Of a stretch of 64,000 nt of DNA, positions 43,087 through 52,189 are shown piece after piece. The position numbers were made by a program, and so were the translations under genes. The notes beneath the pieces are model-generated. The model was not told the DNA's origin. It did not search any database and saw nothing but the letters and a program-made list of their open reading frames with translations. Source of the DNA: CBDBIG01 sp965205845 [NCBI: bacterium] (GTDB lineage Bacteria > SAR324); assembly GCA_965205845.1 (NCBI GenBank), contig CBDBIG010000002.1, positions 62,001 through 126,000 of the forward strand, given 5' to 3'. How positions within the stretch are numbered: position 1 is the first letter of the stretch; each line of letters opens with the position of its first letter.

Positions 43087-44276
43087 CTTGGCGCAACCGT
43101 TTAATCGGCGCAGCCTACAACGGCCAACCTTTTTTTGTGGAGGCGTACAGCGCCACGGGCGGGCGCCTAACCGATGTTGGCGAAGACGACATCACGCCCG
43201 AGCCGATTGCCGCCCACGACTTTGGGCGCGCCCGCGAGCACTACGGCGTGGAGGCGCTTTTAATCGGTGCAGACTACGACAAAGCCCGCGATTTGTTGCT
43301 TACCGAGTTGCGCGCTGGTGGGGTAGGCACTTTGGCCCACCCGCACCTAGGCACATTGCAGGTGGTGGTTGCAAAATGGACTCTTGAGGAGAGCGCCGAG
43401 GAAGGCGGGCTAGCGCGCATTAGCATCACCTTTGCCGAGGCGGGCGAGGGTGCCCCCTTAGAGACTGACAGCGCCGCAGGCTTGGCAGCAGCCCAAGGAG
43501 CCGCCAACCAGGCAGCCGAGGCGGGGTTTTTGGCAGCCCAAGGAGCCACCAGCAACGCCGCCCAAGGGGGGTTCTTAGGGCAGGCACAGGGTTTTGGAGG
43601 CAACCTGGCGAGGGGGGCAACGGCCTTTCAAAACCAGGCAAACGCCGTTGTGGGACAGGTGGTGTCGGGCGTGCAGGCTTTCACGGAACCACTGGCCACA
43701 CTTGCGCGCACCCCCGCAAACTTGGCCGCTGCCGTGTTGGGCGGGGTGGATGCGATAATTGCCAGCGCGGCCAACGCCCAAAGCGCCTTTGCCTTGCTTT
43801 TGCAGGTGATAGCGCGCTTGCTGGGCGATACGCCCCAAGGAGATAGCCCTCAAGTTAAAGCACAGCGCGCCTGCCAAAGCCTGCTGCTGGTCGGGGCAGT
43901 CGGCGAGTTGGCCAACCAAGCCAGCCAAGCCGACTGGGGAAACAACCAAGCTGCCAGCACTGCCCAAACCACCTTGCTGGGGCGCATGGAGGGGGTTCTG
44001 GCCAGTACGGGCGATGCCCAAACCTATCAAGCCCTGCGCAATCTGCAAGCACGCGCGGTGCAATCTTTGGCACAGGCGAGCACAGGCTTGCCCCAGGTAA
44101 AAACCATTGTGCTTGACGCCGCCGTGCCTTGGCTGGCCTTGGGGCAACGGCTTTACCCTGATGACCCCGATGTGCCCGCCCGCGCCGATGAAGTGTGGCA
44201 GCGAAATATCAGGCGTGCCCCCAATCCATTGTTCATGCCTGGGGGCGTGCCATTAGAGTATGTGGATGGGGCTTAA
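43083..44276 (+). CDS. DNA circularisation / baseplate protein (Mu gpN-like)
   Basis: About 397 residues from the ATG at 43083. The N-terminal domain (MTWRNRLIGAAYNGQPFFVE; YGVEALLIGADYDKARDLLL; GTLAHPHLGTLQVVVAKWTL) is the DNA-circularisation N-domain common to Mu gpN/gp43. An alanine- and glycine-rich middle and a helical C-terminus follow. The end (FMPGGVPLEYVDGA) is typical. Intact. Confidence 0.85.
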   Translation: MTWRNRLIGAAYNGQPFFVEAYSATGGRLTDVGEDDITPEPIAAHDFGRAREHYGVEALLIGADYDKARDLLLTELRAGGVGTLAHPHLGTLQVVVAKWTLEESAEEGGLARISITFAEAGEGAPLETDSAAGLAAAQGAANQAAEAGFLAAQGATSNAAQGGFLGQAQGFGGNLARGATAFQNQANAVVGQVVSGVQAFTEPLATLARTPANLAAAVLGGVDAIIASAANAQSAFALLLQVIARLLGDTPQGDSPQVKAQRACQSLLLVGAVGELANQASQADWGNNQAASTAQTTLLGRMEGVLASTGDAQTYQALRNLQARAVQSLAQASTGLPQVKTIVLDAAVPWLALGQRLYPDDPDVPARADEVWQRNIRRAPNPLFMPGGVPLEYVDGA

Positions 44277-44280
44277 AGTT

Positions 44281-44443
44281 TATTGGAGGGCTTTGCCCTA
44301 GAAACACCCACCAAAGGGTTTGTAAACCCTTTGGAAACCCATGAGGGGGCAAATCTTGGCTCCCCAATTTTTTTAACCTCCCCCAGTGGGGCGTGGGGTG
44401 AAACCCCAAAAACCCTTTTGGTAAAAAGTTAGAGCAAACAACC
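44281..44443. repeat. Structured hairpin element between gpN and gpP
   Basis: Three stem-loops in about 130 bp: AGGGC-TTT-GCCCT (44287-44299), a perfect 11-bp stem CCAAAGGGTTT/AAACCCTTTGG with a two-base loop (44311-44334), and GGGGT-GAA-ACCCC (44395-44407). Mu-like tail operons normally have no such gap here, so this looks like an inserted intergenic repeat element. Confidence 0.7.
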
Positions 44444-45478
44444 ATGAACGCGCACAGCATCACCTTAGAAGTTACTGGCCAGCGCATCACAGGCTGGGCG
44501 GGCGGGCGGATTGGCTGGGATTTAAACCAGTTTTGCGGGGATTTTTCTTTGGCTAGCCGTGGGAATGCCCAAGAACTGCCAAAGGCGGTGCCACTGGGCG
44601 CTAAGTGCAAGGTGGCGTTGCACAGCCCTCAAGGTGAGCAGACGGCCTTGGTGGGGATGATTGATAGCATCAGCCACGAGGTGGCGGCACAGGAGGTGCG
44701 CACGGTGGTGGCGGGGCGCAGTGCCAGTGCCGACTTGGTGGACTGTGCGGCCCCGTTGCAAGCCTGGCAAAACCAAAGCGCCCTCCAAATTGCGCACGCG
44801 CTCACCTCGTCCTTTGGCTTGCAGGTGGCAGATAAGGCAGGGCTTAGCGAGCCCTTTGCCCATTTTGCGACGCGCCCAGGCGAAAGCGTTGCCCAGGCCT
44901 TGGTGCGCTTGGCGCGCTTGGGCGGGGCTTGGGTGGGTGACGTAGCGCCCGCAGGGCACTTGCGCTTTTTTATCCCAGGCAAGGGGCGGGCACCTTATCA
45001 ATTAAGCCTGCAAAAACACCTGATTAGCACCAGCGCCACCACCAACCGCGCCCCGCGCTTTGGCCAAGTGCAGGTACTAGGAGAAACACCAGGGGGCAAC
45101 ACGATAGAGGCCCTGGCAATGGATGCGGGGAGCCAAAAAATGCGCAGGCATGTGCTGCTAGCAGAGGAACCCTGCCTGCCAGCAGCGTTGCAAGCCAGAG
45201 CCAACTGGGAGCGCGGGGTGCGCTTGGCCAGTAGCACCAGCGCCACCATAGACATGCAGCGCTGGGATGCTTTGGCGCGCTTGCTGCCTGTTGGCGGGCT
45301 GGTGCGCTTAAAAGCCAGCCAGGGGGGGCTCAACGGCGATGCCCTGGTGCAAGGGGTGCGGGTTTTTTTAAGCGAGGAGGGACCTAAATTAAGCATCTAC
45401 CTCACCCACCCCGCAGCCTACCAAGCCAAGCCAAACCCAAGTGCACTAGCGCGGCCTTTTTTAATCCGGAGCACCTAG
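44444..45478 (+). CDS. Baseplate hub protein (Mu gpP/gp44-like)
   Basis: A 344-residue protein with ITLEVTGQRITGWAGGRIGW, DSISHEVAAQEVRTVVAGRS, ADLVDCAAP and GGLVRLKASQGGLNGDALVQ, as in the Mu gp44/phage late-control-D-like hub family. Intact and followed closely by gp45. Confidence 0.85.
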   Translation: MNAHSITLEVTGQRITGWAGGRIGWDLNQFCGDFSLASRGNAQELPKAVPLGAKCKVALHSPQGEQTALVGMIDSISHEVAAQEVRTVVAGRSASADLVDCAAPLQAWQNQSALQIAHALTSSFGLQVADKAGLSEPFAHFATRPGESVAQALVRLARLGGAWVGDVAPAGHLRFFIPGKGRAPYQLSLQKHLISTSATTNRAPRFGQVQVLGETPGGNTIEALAMDAGSQKMRRHVLLAEEPCLPAALQARANWERGVRLASSTSATIDMQRWDALARLLPVGGLVRLKASQGGLNGDALVQGVRVFLSEEGPKLSIYLTHPAAYQAKPNPSALARPFLIRST

Positions 45479-45481
45479 GCG

Positions 45482-45937
45482 ATGATAACAGGGTTTAAAA
45501 ACATGGTGCGCCGTCTGCTCTTGGCGAGGGTTGACAGCCCGAGCAAGGTGCAAGTGCAAGGCCTTGGGGCCCAAGCGCTAGAGGCCGAGCGCTTTTTGCC
45601 TTGGGGGTTTGCCTCACAACCCACAGCTGGCCAGCAAGCGTTGGTGGTGTTTGTGGGCGGCGCCCAAAGCGCCCCCGTGGCGCTGGGTGAAAGCGCCAAA
45701 AGCGCCCCTGCCCTAGCCCAAGGGGAGGTAAAGATTTATGCCCAAGGAGGCGCCAGCGTCCACTTGAAAGCAGACGGCAATGTGGTGGTGCAACCAGGCG
45801 CACAAGGCAAGGTGATGTTAGGCGAGCAAAGCCTTAACCCCATGCAAGGGGTGGTGACAGGGGAGTGCGTGTGCGCTTTTACAGGCAACCCACACCCCCA
45901 AGCCAGCCAAGTGGTGCTGGCCAAAAAGGAGGCCTAA
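45482..45937 (+). CDS. Baseplate spike/assembly protein (Mu gp45-like)
   Basis: A 151-residue protein of the gpV/gp45 family, starting ITGFKNMVRRLLLARVDSPS with an OB-fold-like part and a beta-repeat C-terminus (VKIYAQGGASVHLKADGNVV). It would form the tail spike that punctures the cell envelope. Confidence 0.8.
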   Translation: MITGFKNMVRRLLLARVDSPSKVQVQGLGAQALEAERFLPWGFASQPTAGQQALVVFVGGAQSAPVALGESAKSAPALAQGEVKIYAQGGASVHLKADGNVVVQPGAQGKVMLGEQSLNPMQGVVTGECVCAFTGNPHPQASQVVLAKKEA

Positions 45938-45940
45938 CCG

Positions 45941-46132
45941 ATGCCCTTAAACGCAACCGTTTTGGCTATGTTGATGAAAGAAAAAATGGACGCCCTGCCC
46001 CAAGGCACGGCGGGTGAAGCCAACCTGCAAGCCTTGGCCGAGGCCGTGGTCGAACACATTCAAAGCGAAGCCGAGGTGGTTGTGCAAGGGGTGCAAACAG
46101 GGGGCGGAGCAGCCACGGGGAGGATCACATGA
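45941..46132 (+). CDS. Small prophage tail-module protein, unknown
   Basis: A 63-residue protein (MPLNATVLAMLMKEKMDALP; EAVVEHIQSEAEVVVQGVQT) between gp45 and gp46, whose TGA overlaps the ATG of gp46. No function known; the operon position supports it as a real gene. Confidence 0.6.
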   Translation: MPLNATVLAMLMKEKMDALPQGTAGEANLQALAEAVVEHIQSEAEVVVQGVQTGGGAATGRIT

Positions 46133-46533
46133 AAGACATTGCACTAAAATGGAAGAACGGGGTGGCAGATATTGCCCTCGATGCGGGCGACATCGCCTTG
46201 GATAACGGCCTTGAGAGCGCCGTCATCATCAGCCTATTTGGCGATGGGCTTGCCAGCCCTAGCGCTACCTTGCCCGATGGCGCCACCAACCGCCGCGGCT
46301 GGTGGGGTGGATGTAGCGGCAGTGGCCTTTGGCAACACACCCGCGCCAAAAACACCCAGGCCAATGCTCTTGCCCTCGCCGATGAAGCCCGCCAAGCCCT
46401 AGCATGGCTCACCAAAGACGGCCTCGCCACCAGTTTGGAAGTGGAAGCGGTGAGGCAAGCAGGGCAGATTGCCTTGCAGGTGCGTGTAAAGGGCGTTGCA
46501 AGCGCGTTTAAAGGAGGTTTGTATGCCGTTTAA
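46129..46533 (+). CDS. Baseplate wedge protein (Mu gp46-like)
   Basis: A 134-residue protein of the GP46 family: DIALDNGLESAVIISLFGDG, then RRGWWGGCSGSGLWQHTR, then RQALAWLTKDGLATSLEVEA. The position and the tryptophan-rich loop are typical. Intact. The next gene starts inside its end. Confidence 0.85.
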   Translation: MKDIALKWKNGVADIALDAGDIALDNGLESAVIISLFGDGLASPSATLPDGATNRRGWWGGCSGSGLWQHTRAKNTQANALALADEARQALAWLTKDGLATSLEVEAVRQAGQIALQVRVKGVASAFKGGLYAV

Positions 46534-47588
46534 AATCCCCAGCCTTGGCGATTTACGCGCCCGCAGCCGTGGTGATATGGAAGCCGCGTTGCCAGGGGTT
46601 TCTGCCCAACAGGCGAGCATGGCGCAAACCTTGGCAGACAGCCACGCTGCCGCCATGCGCGGGCTTTACCTCCACCAACAAACCCTAGCCCAAGACCTCT
46701 TCCCCGACACCGCCCAAGCAGACGCCCTTGAACGCTGGGCAGGCATTTGGGGTGTCACCCGCACCCCAGCAGCCAGGGCAGTCGGTCAAGTGGTGTTTCA
46801 AGGCCAAGCAGGCGCTTGGGTGCCCCTTGGCTTAGGCTTGCAAAGCCAGCGCAACCAAACCTACACCACCAGCCAAAGCGGGGTGCTGGCCACCAACGGG
46901 CAAGCGACCCTCGCCGTGCGTGCTGATAAAGGCGGGGCGGCAGGCAACCTAGCAACAGGTAGCACGCTCACCCTAAGCAGCACCGTGCTCGGGGTTGAAC
47001 CCGAGGCAAGGGTCGCAACAGGCGGGCTTGTCGGTGGCGCACCCCAAGAGACGGATGATGCCCTGCGCGCACGCCTGCTGGCACGCATTCGCGCCCAAGA
47101 ACGCCTTGGCAGCGTAGCCGACTACAAAGCCTGGGCTTTGGGCCGTCCCTGGCGTTGATCGCGCCTGGGCTTTTGCCCATTACGGGGGCGAGGCAGGCGT
47201 GGTCGCCGTGTTTATCACCGTGCCCGCCGAGGCAGGTGGTGTGCAAGCAAACCAAGCCAAACTAGCTGAGGTAAAAGCAGCCCTTGATGCCCTGCGCCCA
47301 GCGGGCGCTGTGTTGCGCACGCTGACCCCAGCCTTGTTGCCTGTGAATGTCCAAGCAAGCATCGCCCCCCTCACCCCACCCTTGCAAACGGCTGTGCGAG
47401 CCGAATTGGCCAATGCCCTTCACCAAGCCGCCCGCCCTGGTGCCAGCCTGGCGCGTAGCGTGATTGAAGCGGCCTTTGCGAGGGTTGAAGGATTAACATC
47501 ATGGAATATCACCAGGCCCCGCGAGGCAACCCAACCCGCAGCAGGCAACCTGCCCGTGCTGGGCACCGTTACGTTGAGGGCAGGCTAA
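46523..47588 (+). pseudogene. Baseplate J-like protein (Mu gp47), frameshifted
   Basis: Starts at the ATG at 46523 (MPFKIPSLGDLRARSRGDME) after AGGAGG. It reads normally (PDTAQADALERWAGIWGVTR; GGAPQETDDALRARLLARIR) to about 47144, where an extra C leads to a stop. In the next frame it resumes as VDRAWAFAHYGGEAGVVAVF and ends at 47588 with LPVLGTVTLRAG. One base fewer would restore a normal 355-residue protein. Confidence 0.87.
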
Positions 47589-47589
47589 A

Positions 47590-48117
47590 ATGACCAATAC
47601 ACAGACTTATACCCAAGCCCTCGCAGGGCTACTGCCCCCAGGGGCAGCTTGGCAAGGGCGCAATCTGCAAAGGCTGCTTAGCGCCTGGGCTACGGGTTTG
47701 GTGCGTAGCGCCAACAGCCTGCAAACCTTGCTAGGCGAAGCAAACCCAGCCAATAGCAGCGACCTGTTGCCCGAGTGGGAACGCCTGCTGGGGATTGTGC
47801 CCTTGGATAGTAGTAGCATTCAGGCAGAACGCCGCGAGGTGGTGTTGTCTCGCCTAGCAAGCGGGGTGCCCACCACCGATACAGCGCTCCTTGCCCTGGC
47901 TGGCGCGCTAGGCTGGAGGCTGGCCTTTACCTACTTTATCCCCGCACGCGTAAGCAAAGCGCGCCTTGGCACACGGGGTTATGGCGCACCTTGGGTGTTT
48001 GCCAAGCGCATCACGGGCACCCCCAGTCCTAGCGAAGCCGTAAACGCACAAACCCTACGCACCATACTCACCACCTACCAGCCCGCCCACGAAGCGTGGC
48101 TGTGGGCATTGGCTTAA
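47590..48117 (+). CDS. Mu gp48-like baseplate protein (DUF2313/YmfQ)
   Basis: A 175-residue protein: YTQALAGLLPPGAAWQGRNL, LLPEWERLLGIVPLDSSSIQ, RREVVLSRLASG, then a C-terminal part with YQPAHEAWLWA. Intact, directly after gp47 and before the tail fibre gene. Confidence 0.85.
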   Translation: MTNTQTYTQALAGLLPPGAAWQGRNLQRLLSAWATGLVRSANSLQTLLGEANPANSSDLLPEWERLLGIVPLDSSSIQAERREVVLSRLASGVPTTDTALLALAGALGWRLAFTYFIPARVSKARLGTRGYGAPWVFAKRITGTPSPSEAVNAQTLRTILTTYQPAHEAWLWALA

Positions 48118-48140
48118 AAAAAAAGGAGCATCGAAACATC

Positions 48141-49034
48141 ATGAGCGAAACCAGCACACCCACCACGCCCGCCACATGGGAAGAGCGCATTCCCCTTTTT
48201 GACGAGGGCGACCCCCTGACAGGGCGCGAGGCCACCCTGCTCACCGCCGATGGGCAAAATATCTGGCGTGCTCTGGCAATGGGCCTCGCACAAAGCCACG
48301 CCCTGCCCGCAAACGCGACCCACGCGCAAATTATGGAGGCTTTTATGCAAGGCCACGCCCTTACAGGGGAAATCAAAACCTTTGGGGGGGCCGCTGCCCC
48401 CGGGGGCTGGTTGCTTTGCAACGGGGCACGGGTTAGCAGCACCACCTACGCCGCCCTGTTTGGGGCGCTTGGGCAGCGATACGCGCCCGATGTGCTGCTG
48501 AGCGCTGCTTTTGCCCTCACCACGGCAAGGAGCCTTGAAAGCATGGGCTTTTTAAAATGGGGACAGGGTGCGCTTTGAGGCCTACGACGCTACAGGCGCA
48601 GCGATTGACCTCCCCACCCCTTTGAGCAAAACCACCCCCTATACCCTGGGCATCGCCACAGATGCCACCCATGACTTTAGCCCGATCGATGCCAGTGGCA
48701 CAGCCGTTGTTCCCACAGCCCAAAGCAAGGGGCGTCTCGTGATGTCTAAAGCGGACACCTTGACCCTCCCCGACCTGCGCGGGCGAACCCCCATTGGGGC
48801 CGGGCAAGGGGAAGGCTTAACGCTGCGGGCGTTGGGCATACAAGGCGGGGATGAGGAAATGCAGGAGCATAGGCACTCATATCCGATTGGGGGTCGTCCA
48901 GTAAACGGGGGAATCCTATCTTACGTGGGGTGGGAAGAGGTAGCTTATGGGCCACTTTACACTACAACTACGGACTAGGTCAAAGCGGCAACATGCAGCC
49001 CTACCTGCCGCTTCACTACATCATCAAAACTTAG
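48141..49034 (+). pseudogene. Tail fibre / tail collar protein, with two frameshifts
   Basis: Starts MSETSTPTTPATWEERIPLF after AAGGAG. It contains the collar motif GAAAPGGWLLCNGARVSSTT and AALFGALGQRYAP, then shifts frame at about 48550 into NGDRVRFEAYDATGAAIDLP and LTLPDLRGRTPIGAGQGEG, and again at about 48950 into YNYGLGQSGNMQPYLPLHYI ending at 49034. The final segment is the usual collar-protein C-terminus. With two shifts the fibre cannot be made whole. Confidence 0.8.
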
Positions 49035-49047
49035 TAAAGGTTTTTTT

Positions 49048-49431
49048 ATGGAACTCATCATTACCCAAAGCACGATTACCCTGGGCGGGTATAAGGCCAG
49101 TTTAGCCGACTTTGCCCAAGATTACGGCCAGCGAGCCCCAGCCCCTGCGCATCCTGACAGTGCCCGTTCCTATCATCGAGGCGTGCGCCACGCATCCCAC
49201 ACCAAGCACGGCCAAACCGATGGCGGGCCACTGGTTTGGGCCCAAGGCGATGCCATCATTGCAGCCCTGCCCACACTGCTTGCCAAGCAAAAAGCAAGGG
49301 AAGAGGCCCAACAAGGGGCAAGACAGGCCGAACAAGGGGCAAGCCAAGATTTGGACAGCCAAGGGCAAGGGCAAGGGGCAAGAACAGGGCGGGGATGCTT
49401 AAAGGAAGTAAATCATGAAAAGTTTTTTTAA
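49048..49431 (+). CDS. Prophage protein downstream of the tail fibre, unknown
   Basis: A 127-residue frame with MELIITQSTITLGGYKASLA at the start, a WAQGDAIIAALPTLLAKQKA segment, and a repetitive Gln/Gly-rich tail. The middle looks scrambled, so it may carry a frameshift. The position suggests a fibre-assembly or adjacent gene, but I recognise no family. Confidence 0.4.
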   Translation: MELIITQSTITLGGYKASLADFAQDYGQRAPAPAHPDSARSYHRGVRHASHTKHGQTDGGPLVWAQGDAIIAALPTLLAKQKAREEAQQGARQAEQGASQDLDSQGQGQGARTGRGCLKEVNHEKFF

Positions 49432-50025
49432 TAGAAAAGGAGGCAAGCGTTTGCTGGCCAAAAGATTGGCTGGCGTGATTGATGCCGTGCCACACACATG
49501 CTATTGCGAGCCCTTTATGGGGGCAGCCCACGTCTTTTTTGCGCGACAACGCACACGCACTATTTCTGAAGTGCTAAACGATATTGACGGGGAATTGGTG
49601 AACCTATTTCGCGTGCTTAAATACCACAAGGAGGCGTTTTTGCAGGGCTTGGAGTGGGGGGTCTACGCGCGGGAGGTATTTGAAAACCTGAAACAACAAA
49701 ACCCAGACACCATGACCGATATCCAGCGCGCCCAACGCTTTTTTTGCCTGCACAAAATGTCTTTTGACAGCGAAACTAGACAGTTTGGCTACTCAAAAAA
49801 ACAGCCAACAATCACCCTGCAACCCTTAAAAATCCTTTAAGCAAGCCCACGCGGCCCTGAAAAGGGTGCATCTTGAGTGCTTGCCTTGGCAAGATGTGCT
49901 CACTCGCTACGATTCAAAAGAAACCTTGTTCTACCTTGACCCACCCTACCACGGGCACGAAAACGACTATGGCAAGGGGGTTTTTGCGAGGGAAGATTAC
50001 GCCGCAATGGCAGAAGCAACAAAGC
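49415..50025 (+). pseudogene. D12-class N6-adenine DNA methyltransferase, frameshifted and truncated
   Basis: The start (MKSFFNRKGGKRLLAKRLAG; CYCEPFMGAAHVFFARQRTR) carries the EPFMGA SAM-binding motif, and the later segment YDSKETLFYLDPPYHGHEND holds the catalytic DPPY. Between them, near 49835, the frame shifts. After AEATKHFNSF at about 50025 the sequence joins the minus-strand VirB5-like fragment, so the C-terminus is gone. Such methyltransferases protect Mu-like phage DNA from restriction. Confidence 0.8.
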
Positions 50026-50347
50026 ATTTTAACTCTTTCATGACATTCTCACGACCGTCTTTGGCGGCTTTGCCCAAGCCCTTAGCTTCATCAATAAGAC
50101 GCTTTGTCCCACCGATAACCCCAAATACCGCGTTGTAGGCAGTGTTTAACTCAGTGCGCAAGTTCGTGATCGCCGTACGCACCCTTTTAGCTTCTTTCAA
50201 GGACTCCTTCATTTGAGTAATCATCCTTTGTGCCTGAGTGAGCTGATCCGCATAATAGCTGTAAGAAGTGTAGTCAGTAACAACCTGTTGACCATGTGCC
50301 AAAGGAACGACCAATAAAAAACCCAAAAAGAACCCGAAAATTTTCAT
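49997..50347 (-). pseudogene. VirB5/TrbJ-like type IV secretion protein, N-terminal fragment
   Basis: A signal peptide (MKIFGFFLGFLLVVPLAHG) followed by QVVTDYTSYSYYADQLTQAQ, a coiled helical region (RMITQMKESLKEAKRVRTAI) and FGVIGGTKRLIDEAKGLGKA, the pattern of VirB5/TrbJ pilus-tip proteins. It ends after 116 residues at the junction with the methyltransferase remnant; intact members are about twice as long. Nine bases separate it from the gene upstream. Confidence 0.6.
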
Positions 50348-50355
50348 GCCAACTC

Positions 50356-50721
50356 CTAAAGAAGAATTAGAGAAAGAAGTTTAAGCAACAAAAGACCAAA
50401 CAAGAGAAATTTTTGCCTTTTGCCATCCTGAGTATCCCAATAAGAGGGTTCCCCGGCCTCATCCACCGCATTTCCACCCTCCTTTAAAGGTGCGGGCTCC
50501 GTTCCAGATGCTGCCTTTGTTTCATCCTTGGTTACTTGGACTAAGGCTGTATCTAACTCATCTCGTAAACTTGTGTCCTGTATACGGTTTTGTTCAAAGG
50601 GCACAGGATTGGTTGCACTTGACGTACCGCCAAGACCATCTGTCAAATTCTCATTGCCATACACAGCCGAGAACCCAAGCAAGCACAAACATACGAACAA
50701 AAGACAAAAAAAACGTCACAT
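50356..50721 (-). pseudogene. Small signal-peptide protein of the type IV secretion fragment, TGA at codon 2
   Basis: About 120 residues with a hydrophobic N-terminus (LLFVCLCLLGFSAVYG), a polar acidic middle and a C-terminal membrane helix (FLLFGLLLLKLLSLILL). The natural start appears to be the ATG at 50721-50719, six bases after GGAG, but its second codon is TGA (50718-50716) and the same frame then reads RFFCLLFVC. Otherwise a TTG at 50700 or 50703 must be used. Function unknown; it lies between VirB10- and VirB5-like fragments. Confidence 0.45.
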
Positions 50722-50844
50722 AAGTTACTCCAACTTAAATTAGAAAACAATAAAAAAAATTATCCAGTTTAATTATCAATCAAATCGGCTTCCTCCTCTT
50801 AAAGAATTAAGGTTTAAAAACAAAATAACCTCTCATTAGAACAC

Positions 50845-51099
50845 TCACTGCGGAAAATACATATCATGCAGGGGCGTTACCAACAATCTTGTCCCTGGCT
50901 TAATGCTTACTGTAGGAGCGATGTTTATGTTTTCCTTAATGATTTCCTTTGTTATCGCACTAACATCACCAGCTAAGATATTGGTCGTTGCGGCAGCAGT
51001 CCCCGAATCCGTGTTTCTTAAGATGGCGGCAGCACTTGATGCATTGATAACACTAACTAAAAGCGCGATACCGTACTTTTCAAAATACTTGTTATCCAA
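50845..51099 (-). pseudogene. VirB10/TrbI-like C-terminal fragment
   Basis: The 84-residue frame (DNKYFEKYGIALLVSVINAS and NIAPTVSIKPGTRLLVTPLH ending DMYFPQ) matches the end of VirB10/TrbI channel proteins, whose last strand is a PGTxxxVxxxxDMxF element. The first three quarters of the gene are missing. With the two genes downstream it is the relic of a conjugative or effector type IV secretion operon. Confidence 0.65.
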
Positions 51100-51376
51100 T
51101 TCCCCTTCCTCGTTTGCGGAGTGCCGCTTTAATATCTTCGTAGTGCCAACCAGTTTCCATACCTGCTATATTTCTCTATGTTTATTTTTGTTTATAAATG
51201 TTTCAGAGCATAGTGAACAAATAATCGGTCAAAAGCAAGCGGTTTTTTGGCATTAAGTGTTTTTAACGGATTTTTGAAAAAAATGCCAATGCCTTTGTGT
51301 TTGTTATTTTTTACGCATCTATCAATAGACAGATCGTTGCGTGCTCCTTTGCACAGTTTGGAGGGTTAAGTACGCA
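51100..51376. other. AT-rich region upstream of the repressor
   Basis: No gene. A short inverted repeat, TCTAT-CA-ATAGA, lies at 51318-51329. GGAGG at about 51360 is 12 bases before the repressor start. The remains of the early promoter region may lie here. Confidence 0.35.
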
Positions 51377-52189
51377 ATGCAGGCTTTTAAAGAACGCTTG
51401 AGTGTTTCTGCTGAATTATTGGGAGGGGTGAAATATTTAGCCAAAAAAACAAGCATAGCCCGAAGTACGCTGGGTTATTACCTGTCTGGGAAGACACAAC
51501 CTAGGGTAGATGATTTAGTTGCAATCGCTGGTTGTTCGGGCGTTTCTATCCAATGGCTAGTCACTGGCGAGGGTCCGATGCGCGTTGGTGAGGAGCCGGT
51601 GCACCCTGATGAGGGCCTGATGTACCCCGAGGAGGAAAGCCTTGAGGAGGATATCGCGCGGATGGAGGCGAAAATGGCCCGGGAGGATGCGTTGCTGAAA
51701 AAGGTAGAGGCACTGGAGCAACTGGTTAAACAGCCCCCGCCCCCACCGCCTACCACAAGCGGTATTGCCACCATGACCCTGCTCGGCTTGGCCGAATGCG
51801 GGCTGGCGGGCTGGCAGTTAAAAAAGCCTTTAAGCGTGAAAGCGAACTGCCCTGCGGACATGAACCCCGCAGAGGACTTTGCGGTGATGGCCACGGGGCA
51901 GGGCCTGGTGTACGCGGGGATTGAACCTGGGTTTATCTGTTTTTGCGCCCCCAAAAGCGAGGCACAGGTGGGCGATGTGGTGTTTGTGCTAAAGCCGAAC
52001 AACCTTGCCAGTTTGGGATTGGTGAAAGAATGGAGGCGCAAAGAAGGGGGGGCAACCTGGCTGGTGCTCCAAAAATGGGACGACCCCGACCCCAAAACGG
52101 GCGAGCGAAAACCCTACACCTTGCAAGAAAACATCGACGAAATAGAACAGGTTGTGCCCGTGATTTACGTGCAACGCAGGGCGGTTTAG
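51377..52189 (+). CDS. Mu-like prophage repressor (HTH and S24 peptidase-like)
   Basis: From the internal ATG at 51377 the protein has 270 residues (frame open to 51341). The N-terminus is a helix-turn-helix (LLGGVKYLAKKTSIARSTLG; GKTQPRVDDLVAIAGCSGVS), followed by an acidic coiled linker, a proline run, and a C-terminal S24-like domain (VGDVVFVLKPNNLASLGLVK; NIDEIEQVVPVIYVQRRAV). It is the only complete repressor of three copies here and lies outside its normal place, next to an inverted copy of the left phage end. Confidence 0.85.
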   Translation: MQAFKERLSVSAELLGGVKYLAKKTSIARSTLGYYLSGKTQPRVDDLVAIAGCSGVSIQWLVTGEGPMRVGEEPVHPDEGLMYPEEESLEEDIARMEAKMAREDALLKKVEALEQLVKQPPPPPPTTSGIATMTLLGLAECGLAGWQLKKPLSVKANCPADMNPAEDFAVMATGQGLVYAGIEPGFICFCAPKSEAQVGDVVFVLKPNNLASLGLVKEWRRKEGGATWLVLQKWDDPDPKTGERKPYTLQENIDEIEQVVPVIYVQRRAV

